In this document: positions 16,148-27,168 of the stretch, one piece after another
Layout: every line of letters starts with the position of its first letter
Position numbering within the stretch: position 1 is the stretch's first letter
Assembly (NCBI RefSeq): GCF_015751765.1
Contig: NZ_JADOTX010000001.1
Span: 992,001 to 1,056,000, forward strand
Reading direction: 5' to 3'
Length of the DNA: 64,000 nucleotides
Source: Micromonospora ureilytica
GTDB lineage: Bacteria; Actinomycetota; Actinomycetes; Mycobacteriales; Micromonosporaceae
Notes under the pieces: model-generated
What the model was told of the DNA's origin: nothing
The model's input: the letters and a program-made list of their open reading frames with translations, nothing else
Databases searched by the model: none
Translations under genes and position numbers: made by a program

Positions 16148-16993
16148 TCAGTTGGTCGCCTTGGCGGCGGCCTCGATCTGGTTGGTGACCGCACCCGCGT
16201 CCGTGACCATGGACAGGTGGGGGGCGTTGATCTCGACGGTGTGTGCCTTGGCCCGCTTGGACATGGCGATCTGCTGAGCGGCGGGGATGACGGCGTCCTG
16301 CTTGCCGATCACGGACCAGGAGGGAATGGTGCGCCAGGCCGGCGGGCCGGCCTCCTCGACCAGGGCGCTGTAGGCCAGGGGGCGTTGCCGGGCTGCGAGT
16401 ACCGCGACGTCCTTGGCGGGGATGCTCTTGTCGGCGAACGCCTTGCCGAAGACCGACGGCTTGACGTAGAGGTTGGGGTAGTGCGGGTCGCCGCCGGGGA
16501 TCGCGACCTGGTCGAAGACGGTGGACGCTTCGGCGGCGAAGACCGAGCCCGGCACGGCCGAGGTCAGCGAGTAGACGGTGTCGTGCTGGTCCGGGATGTA
16601 CGCGTCGACGTACACCAGGGCCTTGACCTGCTTGTCACCCAGGGCGGCGTTCGTGATGACCATGCCGCCGTAGGAGTGACCGACGAGGACGACCGGTCCG
16701 GTGATGGTGTCCAGGTACGCGCGCAGACTCGCGGCGTCGTTGGCCACGCCCGACAGCAGGTTCGGCGGTGTGACCACCCGGTAGCCGTCATGCTGGAGTT
16801 TGGCCGCCACCTTGTCCCAGCTGGACCCGTCAGCCCACGCGCCGTGCACGAGCACGACTGTCGGCTTGACCGATGCGGGGCGCGAATGCTGGGCCGTCGA
16901 GGCCTGCGCGGTGCCGATACCGGCACCAACCAGGGTCAGGGCGCCGATGGCTACGCCTACGGAAATGAGGCGCCGCCGGAAGGACAATTTCAC
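16148..16993 (-). CDS. Secreted alpha/beta hydrolase, paralogue of the adjacent gene
   Basis: A 281-aa exported hydrolase with signal segment LISVGVAIGALTLVGAGIGTAQA. It shares VLVHGAWADGSSW with the neighbour at 15201-16067. The nucleophile elbow is VGHSYGGM, the acid in GKQDAVIP and the His in INAPHLSMV. The GTG at 16993 is chosen because AAAGGA lies 10 nt before it. A GTG at 17014 that overlaps the upstream gene's stop (GTGA) is the alternative and would add seven residues. Either way translation is probably coupled to the preceding chloroperoxidase-like hydrolase. Confidence 0.85.
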   Translation of the reverse strand: MKLSFRRRLISVGVAIGALTLVGAGIGTAQASTAQHSRPASVKPTVVLVHGAWADGSSWDKVAAKLQHDGYRVVTPPNLLSGVANDAASLRAYLDTITGPVVLVGHSYGGMVITNAALGDKQVKALVYVDAYIPDQHDTVYSLTSAVPGSVFAAEASTVFDQVAIPGGDPHYPNLYVKPSVFGKAFADKSIPAKDVAVLAARQRPLAYSALVEEAGPPAWRTIPSWSVIGKQDAVIPAAQQIAMSKRAKAHTVEINAPHLSMVTDAGAVTNQIEAAAKATN

Positions 16994-17010
16994 GGTGTTT
17001 GTGTTTCCTT

Positions 17011-17844
17011 TCACTTCTGCAGAAAGTCGAGCAGGGCGGCGTTGACCTGATCGCTGTGGGTCCAGGCAATGGCGTGCGGACCGCCCTCGATAACGAGCAA
17101 TCGCGTGTCCCCGATGAAGGCGGACAGTCGCTGGCCGGTCACCCCGATGGGTAGGACCCGGTCCTGGTCGCCCTGGATCACGAGTACCGGTACGTCAACC
17201 TTGGCCAGGTCGTCCCGGAAGTCGGTGAGCCAGGTCGGGATACAGGCCACCGCGGCGACGGGAGATCCGGCCACGGCCACGTTCAGACTGGCCTGGAACG
17301 CCTCGTCGCTGACCAGCGAGCCGCCGTAGACGTCGAGGTTGTAGAAGTTCTCCAGGAACTGCTTGAGCCACGCGTTCCGGTCCGCCCGCGCCGCCTGGAT
17401 GAACCCATCGAACAACGACTGCGGTGCGCCTTCGGGGTTGTCGTCAGTGCGCAGGAGGAACGGCGGGATCGGCGACATCAGCACGGCCTTCGCGACCCGC
17501 TCGGTGCCGTAACGACCCAGGTACCGGGCAACGTCGCCGGTTCCCATCGAGTGACCCACGAGGATGGCGTCGCGTACGTCCAGGTCCGTGAGCAGCACGT
17601 TCACATCGCTGGCGAACGTGTCGTAGTCGTATCCACTGGCGGGCTGGCTGGAATTGCCCCAACCCCGCCGGTCATACGTGATGACCCGGTATCCGGCTGC
17701 GAGCAGTGCGGAGACCTGCTTTTCCCAGGCTTGCCCGCTCAGCGGATAGCCGTGACTGAGTACCACTGGCGTACCGGTGCCGTGATCCTCGTAATAGATC
17801 TCGATCGGGTTGGCTCCCTCTGAGCCAACTGTGACACGGGGCAT
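17011..17844 (-). CDS. Alpha/beta hydrolase, non-haem chloroperoxidase/esterase type
   Basis: A 277-aa cytoplasmic hydrolase starting MPRVTVGSEGANPIEIYYED, the usual start of cofactor-free haloperoxidase-type esterases. Motifs are SHGYPLSGQAW, YDRRGWGNSSQP, VGHSMGTGDVARY (nucleophile), GDQDRVLP (acid) and GGPHAIAWTH (His). Members hydrolyse esters and can form peracids. It has no signal peptide, unlike the next gene, with which it overlaps or abuts. The long gap upstream holds the divergent AfsR-type regulator. Confidence 0.88.
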   Translation of the reverse strand: MPRVTVGSEGANPIEIYYEDHGTGTPVVLSHGYPLSGQAWEKQVSALLAAGYRVITYDRRGWGNSSQPASGYDYDTFASDVNVLLTDLDVRDAILVGHSMGTGDVARYLGRYGTERVAKAVLMSPIPPFLLRTDDNPEGAPQSLFDGFIQAARADRNAWLKQFLENFYNLDVYGGSLVSDEAFQASLNVAVAGSPVAAVACIPTWLTDFRDDLAKVDVPVLVIQGDQDRVLPIGVTGQRLSAFIGDTRLLVIEGGPHAIAWTHSDQVNAALLDFLQK

Positions 17845-18039
17845 GCGCACTCCTTGGGCTTGCGTTCCGCGCTGGGAACCTTGCCAAAGATATGGTTGTG
17901 GAGCGTTTCGTGAATCACCCGAATCACGTAGTCCCCGTGTGTGGCGACCGACTCGACGGACAACGAGATATGGGGGATGCGGGGGACCGGGGCACACCGC
18001 AGGCTGGGCCGAAAAGCGAAGCCGCTGCCCTTCCATCTC

Positions 18040-18055
18040 TAGGATGTCAATCGTG
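18040..18055 (+). promoter_or_regulatory. Leaderless -10/GTG start of the first AfsR-type gene
   Basis: TAGGAT at 18040-18045 is followed 7 nt later by GTG at 18053. This is the arrangement of an actinobacterial -10 box (TANNNT) that places the transcript start on the start codon. There is no separate Shine-Dalgarno site, although AGGA inside the -10 could act as one. Confidence 0.5.
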
Positions 18056-20926
18056 ACGACGCCCGACCGCAGGCTCCCGGACGCGCCGCAGTCCCACTGC
18101 GAGTTCAAGGTCTTTGGCGGTCTTGGCTGCCGGCGGGACGGCTCGGACGTCGATCTCGGCCCGGTACGCCAGCGGATCATCCTGGCCAAGCTCCTCGCCG
18201 CCGGGGGTGACGCGGTCAGCCTCGACAACATCATCGACAGCCTGTGGGACGAACGACCGCCGGCCAGCGCCGCCAACCAGATCCACAGGCACGTCGGCAA
18301 CCTCCGGCGGATTCTCGAACCGGACCTGGACGTCCGCGAAACCGGTCGATACCTCCTACCGGCCGGTACGGGTTATCGGCTACTCCTCGCGACCGAGGCC
18401 TCCGATCTGGCCATGTATCGCGAGTTGGTCCGGCGGGCCCGTGAGGCGCTCACCGGCGGGGACGTCGTGGCCGGCGTGCGGGCGTACCTCACCGCTCTGG
18501 AACTTGGCCGCAGCCCCGCGTTCACCGACCTTCCGACAAGCGCGTCGAGTTCGCCGGAGTTCGTCGCCATCGAACGGGAACGCATCGCGGTGGCGCTCGC
18601 GGCCAGCGAGGCAGCGATCGATCACGGCATGGCCGGCGCCGTGTTGACCCCACTCCTGAGCGTTGCCGCCGCGGCGCCGCTGGACGAGGCGCTACAGGCG
18701 TGCCTGATGCGCGCGTACGTGGCCACCGGTCACCGGGCGGAAGGGGTACGCGTCTTCGAACGGAGCCGTCAACGTCTGGCCGAGGACCTGGGGGTGGACC
18801 CGGGGCCGGAACTGCGCGAGGCGTATCGGGAACTGCTCGCCAGCGGCTGGACCCTGCAGGAGGAACTGCACCCGCCGGAGGCTCCCCGGCCCGCACAGCT
18901 GCCGCCGCAGGTCGCGGGCTTCGTCCGCCGAAACGACGTGGCCAACGTGCTCGACGACCAACTGTCCGGCGCATTCAACGACGCCACCATCGTGATCACC
19001 GTGCTCGGCGGCATGGGTGGCATCGGCAAGACCGCGCTCGCCGTGCACTGGGCCCACCAGATCGCCACCGAGTTTCCCGATGGCCAACTGTTCCTGAGCC
19101 TGAGGGGCCTCGATCCGGACGGACGCGTCATGTCGTCGGAGGAGGCCCTCGCCACGTTGCTCGCGTCCCTGGGCGAGCCGGCGGTCTCGTCACCGCAGGA
19201 GAACGTCGACGCGCAGGCAGCTCGTTACCGCAGTCGCCTTTTCGGTCGACGACTCCTGATTCTCCTGGACAACGCGCACGACTCCGATCAGGTCCGCCCG
19301 CTGCTGCCAGCCTCCCGGGGCTGCCTGGTCATCGTGACGAGCCGCAACCGGATGACGAGCCTGGTCACCCGGGAGGGCGCACGTTACCTGCAGGTCGATC
19401 GGCTGACCGGGGCCGAGTCCCGCCAGCTTCTGATCAACCGCCTCGGTGTTCGTCGCGTCACCACGAACCCGGACGCGTTGGACAAGGTCATCGCGCTCTG
19501 CGCCGGGCTGCCGCTCGCACTGGCGATCGTCGCGGCCCGCGTGGCCCTCAATCCGGCCCTGCCACTGAGCGCGGTCCTCAGCGACGTCTCGGCGCCGTCC
19601 GCCAGACTCGACGCGTTGTCCAGCGCGGACTCGTCCGACGACGTCCGGTCGGTGTTCTCGTGGTCGTATCGCGCCCTCGGCCCGTCAACGGCGCAGGTGT
19701 TTCGCGCCCTTGCCGTCCATTCGGGTCCAGGGATCTCGCTGGAGTCGGTGGCCAGTGTCGCCGGAGTCGGTCGCGCACAGGCGCGCGAACTGCTCATGGA
19801 ATTGGTGACCGCGAATCTGCTAAACGAGTCGCAGCCAGGACGATACGTTCTGCACGACCTGTTGCGGGCCTACGCGGGTGAGCTTCTCGACGAGGATCAA
19901 GAGCGACCGGAGTACGAGCGGCGTCTCATCCTGCACTACCTGCACTCGGCCCGTGCCGCGTACGCGAGGCACCACCGGCAGCCGGTCGGCACCGTCAGCG
20001 AACCGCCGTCGGATGTGACGCCTGAATCGTTCGACAGCGTGCCACAGGCTGCCGCCTGGTACGCACGGGAACGGTCCGCCTTGTGGGCGACGATCGATCT
20101 GGCCCTCGCACACAGCCTCGGGCGCGACGCGGCGGCCATGGTCCTCGCCGCCTCAGCACCGGGCAGCAACTCCATACCCGCGGGTCGAACGCAGACGGTA
20201 CTCGCGATCCTCGATCTGGTCAGCGTGCTCGGCGAGCCGCTGATGGAGGCCGAACTTCTTCGTACCATCGGCGAGGTCTCCGCGCCGCTGCCACCGGCCG
20301 ACGAATATCTACGTCGAGCCCTGTCCATCTTCGAAGGCGCCGGAGAACTCGCCGGACAAGCCGACGTCCTGCGAAACCTTGCCGTGCTGTCGTTGTCGCG
20401 TGGCGACCACGACGCCGCAAACGGCTACGGTGAACGCTCCGTTGGTCTGGCCCGGCAGACGGGGCGCCAGGAGCTGCTCGCCGTCTCGCTGCTGACGTTC
20501 ACGAGAGCGCTCCTGGGATCCGATCGGTTCGAGGCCGGCACACGGTTCGCGGACGAAGGGCTGGCCATCGCAGTGGCGGAGCACCTGGATCACTTGAAGA
20601 TCTATTACGCACAGCTCATTGCGGAGTCCTCCTGGAAACTCGGCCGGCTCGAACGAGCGGCGGAGGTGTCGGAGTGGGGATTGACGGAGGGCGTCTGTGA
20701 GTCGAACGGCCCCCGGTGTGCCGTCGCGGCGATCCTCGCGCGGGCCGCATTCGATCTGGGCGACCTGGCGCACGCGGAACGGGGGTGCCAGCAGTTCGAG
20801 AACCTGATCGCCGACAACGGCTTCCGGGAACTCATCGAGTTCTCCGGCATGGAGGAGGCCGAGACATACCGGACCATGGTCGCGTATGTGCGGGCCCGGC
20901 TGAGCTTGATGGGCGGCGCGTCCTGA
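18053..20926 (+). CDS. AfsR/SARP-type regulator with NB-ARC ATPase and TPR domains
   Basis: A 957-aa regulator. Residues ~18-90 are an OmpR-type winged helix (RQRIILAKLLAAGGDAVS, HRHVGNLRRIL). Residues ~100-250 are the bacterial transcriptional activation domain (AYVATGHRAEGVRVFERSR, LGVDPGPELREAYR). An NB-ARC ATPase follows from about 300 with P-loop GGMGGIGKTALA, LLILLDNAHD and CAGLPLALAIVAAR. The C-terminal third is TPR-like. This is the AfsR architecture: an ATP-dependent activator often tied to secondary metabolism. GTG at 18053 follows a leaderless -10; ATG at 18044 is an alternative. The gene lies divergent to three hydrolases and upstream of a tandem-HTH protein. Confidence 0.9.
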   Translation: MTTPDRRLPDAPQSHCEFKVFGGLGCRRDGSDVDLGPVRQRIILAKLLAAGGDAVSLDNIIDSLWDERPPASAANQIHRHVGNLRRILEPDLDVRETGRYLLPAGTGYRLLLATEASDLAMYRELVRRAREALTGGDVVAGVRAYLTALELGRSPAFTDLPTSASSSPEFVAIERERIAVALAASEAAIDHGMAGAVLTPLLSVAAAAPLDEALQACLMRAYVATGHRAEGVRVFERSRQRLAEDLGVDPGPELREAYRELLASGWTLQEELHPPEAPRPAQLPPQVAGFVRRNDVANVLDDQLSGAFNDATIVITVLGGMGGIGKTALAVHWAHQIATEFPDGQLFLSLRGLDPDGRVMSSEEALATLLASLGEPAVSSPQENVDAQAARYRSRLFGRRLLILLDNAHDSDQVRPLLPASRGCLVIVTSRNRMTSLVTREGARYLQVDRLTGAESRQLLINRLGVRRVTTNPDALDKVIALCAGLPLALAIVAARVALNPALPLSAVLSDVSAPSARLDALSSADSSDDVRSVFSWSYRALGPSTAQVFRALAVHSGPGISLESVASVAGVGRAQARELLMELVTANLLNESQPGRYVLHDLLRAYAGELLDEDQERPEYERRLILHYLHSARAAYARHHRQPVGTVSEPPSDVTPESFDSVPQAAAWYARERSALWATIDLALAHSLGRDAAAMVLAASAPGSNSIPAGRTQTVLAILDLVSVLGEPLMEAELLRTIGEVSAPLPPADEYLRRALSIFEGAGELAGQADVLRNLAVLSLSRGDHDAANGYGERSVGLARQTGRQELLAVSLLTFTRALLGSDRFEAGTRFADEGLAIAVAEHLDHLKIYYAQLIAESSWKLGRLERAAEVSEWGLTEGVCESNGPRCAVAAILARAAFDLGDLAHAERGCQQFENLIADNGFRELIEFSGMEEAETYRTMVAYVRARLSLMGGAS

Positions 20927-21018
20927 GCGGGTAGGGCGAGCACTCAGTCTGCACTCGTCGTGCACAGCGGTGCGTTCGGATGGTCGTCGAGACCCCGAAC
21001 CCTCGCCCGAGGAGCACC

Positions 21019-21564
21019 ATGCACTGCGCTGTAGCCGAGCCTCCCCGAATCCTTCCCCGTGCGGTGTTGACCCCACGACAGGAACAGATCGCCCTGCTGG
21101 TGGCGGCAGGCTCCACAAACGTAGAGGTCGCGACGCACCTGGTCATCAGCACCCATACCGTCAAACATCACCTACGCGGGGTGTTCCACCGGCTGGGCGT
21201 CGCATCTCGCCGCGAACTACGCAGCAGGCTGGCCTGCCACGACACGACCAACCACCTCGCCCAGAGCTGCTGCCTGACCAGCCAGGAGCGGGACATCGCA
21301 CGTCTGGTCTCGAACGGCGCCTCCAACCGCGAGGTGGCGGCACAACTGTTCATCAGCCCCAGCACCGTGGACTACCACCTACGCAAGATTTTCCGCAAGC
21401 TCGACATCACCTCGCGCAGAGAACTGGCGCGACGAGACGCACGTGTCGCGCCTCGACCGGACAGCGCATCGTCGGCCGCGAGGTCTGGGCCTGGTCGGTC
21501 TGTCGGCCTCAGTATTTTGGATTTGAGCACTCACAACCAACGGGTACGAGCCCGCCAGGGGTGA
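21019..21564 (+). CDS. Tandem LuxR/GerE helix-turn-helix protein
   Basis: A 181-aa protein starting [13 protein letters not shown], with GAGGAG 4 nt ahead of the ATG. It has two GerE-type DNA-binding domains and nothing else of note. Copy 1 (about residues 16-75) has [18 protein letters not shown] and [18 protein letters not shown]. Copy 2 (about 88-145) has [18 protein letters not shown] and [18 protein letters not shown]. The copies are about 50% identical by eye. There is no receiver or ligand domain. It follows the AfsR-type gene by 92 bp in the same direction. Possibly it is the detached output end of a large LuxR-type regulator. Confidence 0.83.
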   Translation: MHCAVAEPPRILPRAVLTPRQEQIALLVAAGSTNVEVATHLVISTHTVKHHLRGVFHRLGVASRRELRSRLACHDTTNHLAQSCCLTSQERDIARLVSNGASNREVAAQLFISPSTVDYHLRKIFRKLDITSRRELARRDARVAPRPDSASSAARSGPGRSVGLSILDLSTHNQRVRARQG

Positions 21565-21627
21565 AGTTCTGCGAGGACGACGACGCGCAGCCCGTCGCGT
21601 TCGGACTGCGCGTCATGTTCGTCGACG

Positions 21628-21804
21628 TCAACTGTTGATCAAGCCGGTGATGGCGGCGTTCGTCCCGCCCCTCTCCGCCCGGTCCGCAGCCTTGCGAGCC
21701 TCTTCCGGTGTAGCTCCTCCTGCGGTTGCGCGCAGGTACGCCTCCTGGCGCCGCTGCTGGATCTGCTTCTTTCGCCGGTCCTTGAGCCTGCTCCAAATGG
21801 TCAT
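21628..21804 (-). CDS. Small charged helical protein, unknown
   Basis: A 58-aa protein starting MTIWSRLKDRRKKQIQQRRQ. The ATG at 21804 is preceded by AAAGGAT at 7-nt spacing, a good ribosome site for this genome. The composition is Arg/Lys/Gln-rich, then Ala/Glu-rich (TPEEARKAADRAERGG), and it would be mostly helical. No domain is recognised. The good ribosome site and codon bias argue that it is real despite its length. Confidence 0.5.
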   Translation of the reverse strand: MTIWSRLKDRRKKQIQQRRQEAYLRATAGGATPEEARKAADRAERGGTNAAITGLINS

Positions 21805-22067
21805 GACAAGATCCTTTCCGAATTGAGGCGGCGGCAAACCGCGAGGAGAAGCGCCCTTACGAGCCGGCTGGCCGACCCTCCAGCAGACGGTGGGGCATTC
21901 GGGAGTGGTCGTGCTGGCCTACGCTTCGACCGCGGACAAGCTCGCCGGGTGGGGTCAGGAGCCCGGGGTCCCAAGCAGTGAAGGGTGAGAGCGCAGCGGC
22001 ACACCGCCCTCATCCACCAGGCGCGCCACAGGCACCTGCCTTCCAGTGCTTCATGAAGGGGAACACC

Positions 22068-22412
22068 GTGAACGACGACGTCACCCAGTACATCAACAAG
22101 ACGCAGCCGTGGCAGATCGACGTATGCGAAAAACTGCGTGCGATGATCGACGAAACTGTTCCAGGTGTCGAGGAGCGGCTTCAGTACGGCAAACCGCACT
22201 ACCTCAAGAACGGCCACTACGCCGCCGTCATCGCGGTAGCCAAGTCCAAGGTCTCGTTCATGATCTTCAACGCAACGGACCTCCCCGAGGTCAAGGGATT
22301 CCTGCGGTCGATGGGAAACGGTGAACGCAAGACCGTCGACATCACGGAGGGGCAGGACGTCGACTACGGCACCCTCTCCAGTTTCCTGGGCAAGACCACG
22401 GCGGCCCTGTAG
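22068..22412 (+). CDS. DUF1801 (YdhG-like) family protein
   Basis: A 114-aa protein with the DUF1801 pattern: a helix near the start (WQIDVCEKLRAMIDETVPGVEERLQYGKPHY, given as consecutive segments WQIDVCEKLRAMIDE, TVPGVEERLQ and YGKPHY), then strands YAAVIAVAKSKVSFMIFN. The GTG at 22068 is preferred because AAGGGG lies 6 nt before it; ATG at 22053 would add five residues. The family has a compact alpha/beta fold; a YdhG relative has been linked to iron handling, but no activity can be assigned here. Confidence 0.75.
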   Translation: MNDDVTQYINKTQPWQIDVCEKLRAMIDETVPGVEERLQYGKPHYLKNGHYAAVIAVAKSKVSFMIFNATDLPEVKGFLRSMGNGERKTVDITEGQDVDYGTLSSFLGKTTAAL

Positions 22413-22432
22413 GCGCAGCGCGAGAACGAACC

Positions 22433-24683
<2,251 letters not shown>

Positions 24684-24720
24684 CCGGCCACACGTACCGG
24701 CCCTCCGCGTCAGGACGCTG

Positions 24721-24753
24721 ACCGGGCCCGGAGCCACCGGCTCCGGGCCCGGT
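24721..24753. terminator. Terminator after the xylanase gene
   Basis: A perfect 15-bp stem (arm ACCGGGCCCGGAGCC) with a 3-nt loop ACC, 38 bp after the stop codon of the xylanase. Confidence 0.88.
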
Positions 24754-24868
24754 GCCCGTCGTGGTCGGTCGAACCCTGTTCACGACTGTCGACCGGCTGC
24801 TGGCCGACCGATGCCAACCCCCTCGCACGCCCCTGTGCTGGGGGGACCAGCCCTCATGAAGGATGACC

Positions 24869-25642
24869 ATGCGCAAACTTCTCGCGGCGTTCAGCGCCGC
24901 CCTGATCCTCGGCGCCGCAGTCGGCAGCGTCCCGGCCGGCGCGTCGGGGGCCTCCCCGTCCTCGTGCCCCCGTGGCCTGCTCTTCTGCGAGGACTTCGAG
25001 CGACTGCCTCCCGGGGGGCCCAGCACGTTGAAATGGGGCGTCGACACCCGCCACGGCACGCTCACCGTCGAACGTGCCCGCCGTGGCAACCAGGTGCTGC
25101 ATATCCACACGGTTGACAACGGACGCGCCTTCCTGCGCGTCGACGACTTCGCCGCGCCGGGCAACCGCTTCTACGGCCGGATGCGTCTACGCGTCGATGC
25201 CTTCCCCACGGCCCCGGACTGGGCGCACTTCACGCTTGTGGAAGCGACAGGCACCGGCAGCACGGAGGTCGTCCGTCCGGTCGGTGGCCAGTACGCGCCC
25301 ACGGTCCCCGGAACCTTCTGGGGGATCGGCGCCGACGGAGGTCCGACCGGCGACTGGACCAACTGGCGGGAGTCCGCCCCGGTCGTCGAGGACACCTGGC
25401 AGTGCTTCGAGTGGAAGATCGACGCGGCGGACAACCGCGTCGCCGTGTGGATCGACGGCGTGGCGAACCCGGAGCTGACCGCCTCCACGAGCGACCACGG
25501 TGGCAACGATGTTCCGTTCGTCCTGCCGACGGTCGACACGGTGAAGATCGGCTGGCAGCTTTACCAGGGCGGCACGACACCTGGCGAGTTCGACCTCTGG
25601 ATCGACGACATCGCCCTTTCGAGTAAGCGGCTCGGCTGCTGA
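24869..25642 (+). CDS. Secreted Cip1-like polysaccharide-binding or lyase-fold protein
   Basis: A 257-aa exported protein starting MRKLLAAFSAALILGAAVG (ATG 24869, AAGGA 5 nt upstream; ATG 24863 adds two residues). The mature part is rich in beta-strand and Trp: CPRGLLFCEDFERLPPGG, FYGRMRLRVDAFP, WQCFEWKIDAADNRVAVWIDG and IDDIALSS at the end. The pattern resembles the Cip1 family first seen in cellulolytic fungi, which has actinomycete members with a jelly-roll fold like polysaccharide lyases. Its place next to a xylanase agrees with a role on plant cell walls. Assignment is by eye and moderate. Confidence 0.65.
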   Translation: MRKLLAAFSAALILGAAVGSVPAGASGASPSSCPRGLLFCEDFERLPPGGPSTLKWGVDTRHGTLTVERARRGNQVLHIHTVDNGRAFLRVDDFAAPGNRFYGRMRLRVDAFPTAPDWAHFTLVEATGTGSTEVVRPVGGQYAPTVPGTFWGIGADGGPTGDWTNWRESAPVVEDTWQCFEWKIDAADNRVAVWIDGVANPELTASTSDHGGNDVPFVLPTVDTVKIGWQLYQGGTTPGEFDLWIDDIALSSKRLGC

Positions 25643-25712
25643 CCTGGAACCCCGGGTGGCTCGGGGGCTCTCGGCACATGTCGTCGTGATGTCGGCCCCG
25701 ACCGGCGTCTCT

Positions 25713-25743
25713 GCCGGGGTGCGGTTTGTTACCGCACCCCGGC
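25713..25743. terminator. Bidirectional terminator
   Basis: A perfect 13-bp stem (arm GCCGGGGTGCGGT) with loop TTGTT, lying between the convergent Cip1-like gene and the OmpA-domain gene. Confidence 0.85.
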
Positions 25744-25778
25744 ACCGACCCGCGCTCACTGAGGAACGATGCTCCGGC

Positions 25779-26396
25779 TCATTTGTCGAACCGGATTTCG
25801 ACACGTCGATTGCTGGATCTGCCCTTCGGGTTGTCCTTGCCGTCCACGGTGTTCGGCGCGACGGGTCGGCTCTCTCCGAAGCCGTTGATCTCGTAGGTGA
25901 TCCCGCTGTCGGCGAGTGCTGCGCTCAGCGCGTCGCGCACCGCCTGGGCCCGTCGGCGGGACAGCGTCAGGTTCTGCGCGTCGTCACCGACCGAGTCGGT
26001 GTGCCCGTCGATCTGAACCTTGCCCTTGGCCTGGGTACGCAGCCGTTCGGCTATCTCGGCCAGCCGGGCACGGGCAGCCGGGGACAGATCGGCCCTACCG
26101 AAGGCGAAGAGCACATCCGCCGCGAGTGTCAGCTCGATCCGCCTGCTGGACTCGGCCTGCAGGCTGGCGCCGTCGGGGTCCCCGGTGAGCAGGAAGATGT
26201 CCTGCACCGGCCCCTGGATGTCCACGATAGGCGCGCTCACCTGCTCGCCGGAGGCGACCTGTGGTCCAGGCACGATGGTGGTCGATGGCGCTGGCGTCGG
26301 TATCGGCGCGGACCAGGCTACCGCCGGTTCGCTGACCAGTAGGCAGATGGCCAGCGTGACGGCCAGCGCTGTCCGCCGGCTAGGCGAGCGGTACAT
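25779..26396 (-). CDS. Secreted OmpA/MotB C-terminal domain protein
   Basis: A 205-aa protein starting MYRSPSRRTALAVTLAIC. A signal peptide ends near PAVAWSA; a Pro/Thr segment follows. The OmpA-like peptidoglycan-binding domain (about residues 85-205) has LAADVLFAFGRADLSPAA, IDGHTDSVGDDAQNLTLS, RRRAQAVRDAL, GFGESRPVAPN and SSNRRVEIRF. The domain normally holds diaminopimelic acid in peptidoglycan, so it should tether to the wall. The start codon lies inside the end of the upstream lipoprotein gene (17-nt overlap), so the two are one unit. Confidence 0.85.
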   Translation of the reverse strand: MYRSPSRRTALAVTLAICLLVSEPAVAWSAPIPTPAPSTTIVPGPQVASGEQVSAPIVDIQGPVQDIFLLTGDPDGASLQAESSRRIELTLAADVLFAFGRADLSPAARARLAEIAERLRTQAKGKVQIDGHTDSVGDDAQNLTLSRRRAQAVRDALSAALADSGITYEINGFGESRPVAPNTVDGKDNPKGRSSNRRVEIRFDK

Positions 26397-26982
26397 TCTC
26401 GAAGACCGGTACGCGGGGGATGACCACATCAACGGCGGTGACGTCATCAGGTGGGGCTCCGAACATGGCGTACAGGTCGACCGACTGGCCGGCCTGGACG
26501 AACACCGAGGCGAGGCCCGACGAGGCGAGATACTCCACCTGGCTGGGCTTCGCGTCCTGGTCCCCGCTCCGGGCGACCAGGTGTCGCTTTCGGTTCTTCC
26601 GGTCGATCAACGTCACGCCCGAGAAGGCCAGGGCGATCGTGTCACCTTGGAATGCGCTCGCGATCTGCCAACGGTCCCGGTTGTCGGTGGCATCCGTGCG
26701 GGTCAGGCGGACGTTGACGGTGACAAAACCCTGGTCGCGTCGGAGTGGGTACAGCTCGACCCTGACCAGGAAGAGCTTGCCGCTGTCGCTGATCTGAATG
26801 TCTTGGCTTCCGATCGGCGCCCCGAGTTTCTCGGGCGTGCCCGCCGTGGCGCCAACTGTCTCTTTCAACTCCTTGCTGCCGCCTCCGGGGTCGGGCGATC
26901 TGTCGAGGCTGCCGCACGCCGTGAGGGCCATTGTCACCGCGATCGCGAGTGAACCGGCGGTGATCGTGATGCGTGAACCCAC
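26380..26982 (-). CDS. Lipoprotein of unknown function paired with OmpA-domain protein
   Basis: A 200-aa lipoprotein. The GTG at 26982 is chosen because GGAG lies 6 nt ahead and a clean signal follows (SRITITAGSLAIAVTMALTACG, with lipobox LTAC). The mature part is beta-rich (GKLFLVRVELYPLRRDQGF, SGVTLIDRKNRKRHLVA, QSVDLYAMFGAPPDDVTA) and reads like an immunoglobulin-type or DUF4352-like fold, but I cannot name it. Its coupling to the OmpA-domain gene suggests a cell-envelope complex. An upstream in-frame extension to 27138 is open but lacks family-like sequence. Confidence 0.7.
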   Translation of the reverse strand: MGSRITITAGSLAIAVTMALTACGSLDRSPDPGGGSKELKETVGATAGTPEKLGAPIGSQDIQISDSGKLFLVRVELYPLRRDQGFVTVNVRLTRTDATDNRDRWQIASAFQGDTIALAFSGVTLIDRKNRKRHLVARSGDQDAKPSQVEYLASSGLASVFVQAGQSVDLYAMFGAPPDDVTAVDVVIPRVPVFENVPLA

Positions 26983-27168
26983 GATTTTCTCCGTTACTGG
27001 TAGCGGTCTGTCGAGCACTTCGCACCGCCTGGCGGCCACAGTCCACTTCGATAGATCGGTCATCGGTTCCGGGTCAGAGCGGCTGGCCGGCCGCCCAGCG
27101 GAGACCGACCGACAGATTGTCGGCGGGACGGCTTGCAACTCGCCCGCAGAATGCTTGCAGTGGACCGT

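Noticed and set aside
17912..17927. Direct repeat GAATCAC in the promoter gap of the first AfsR-type gene
   Set aside because: The two copies are 9 bp apart rather than 11 and no third copy exists, so it does not fit a SARP site.
21805..22067. Possible gene between the small helical protein and the DUF1801 gene
   Set aside because: Open frames here lack a ribosome site and family-like sequence; I see nothing supportable in this gap.
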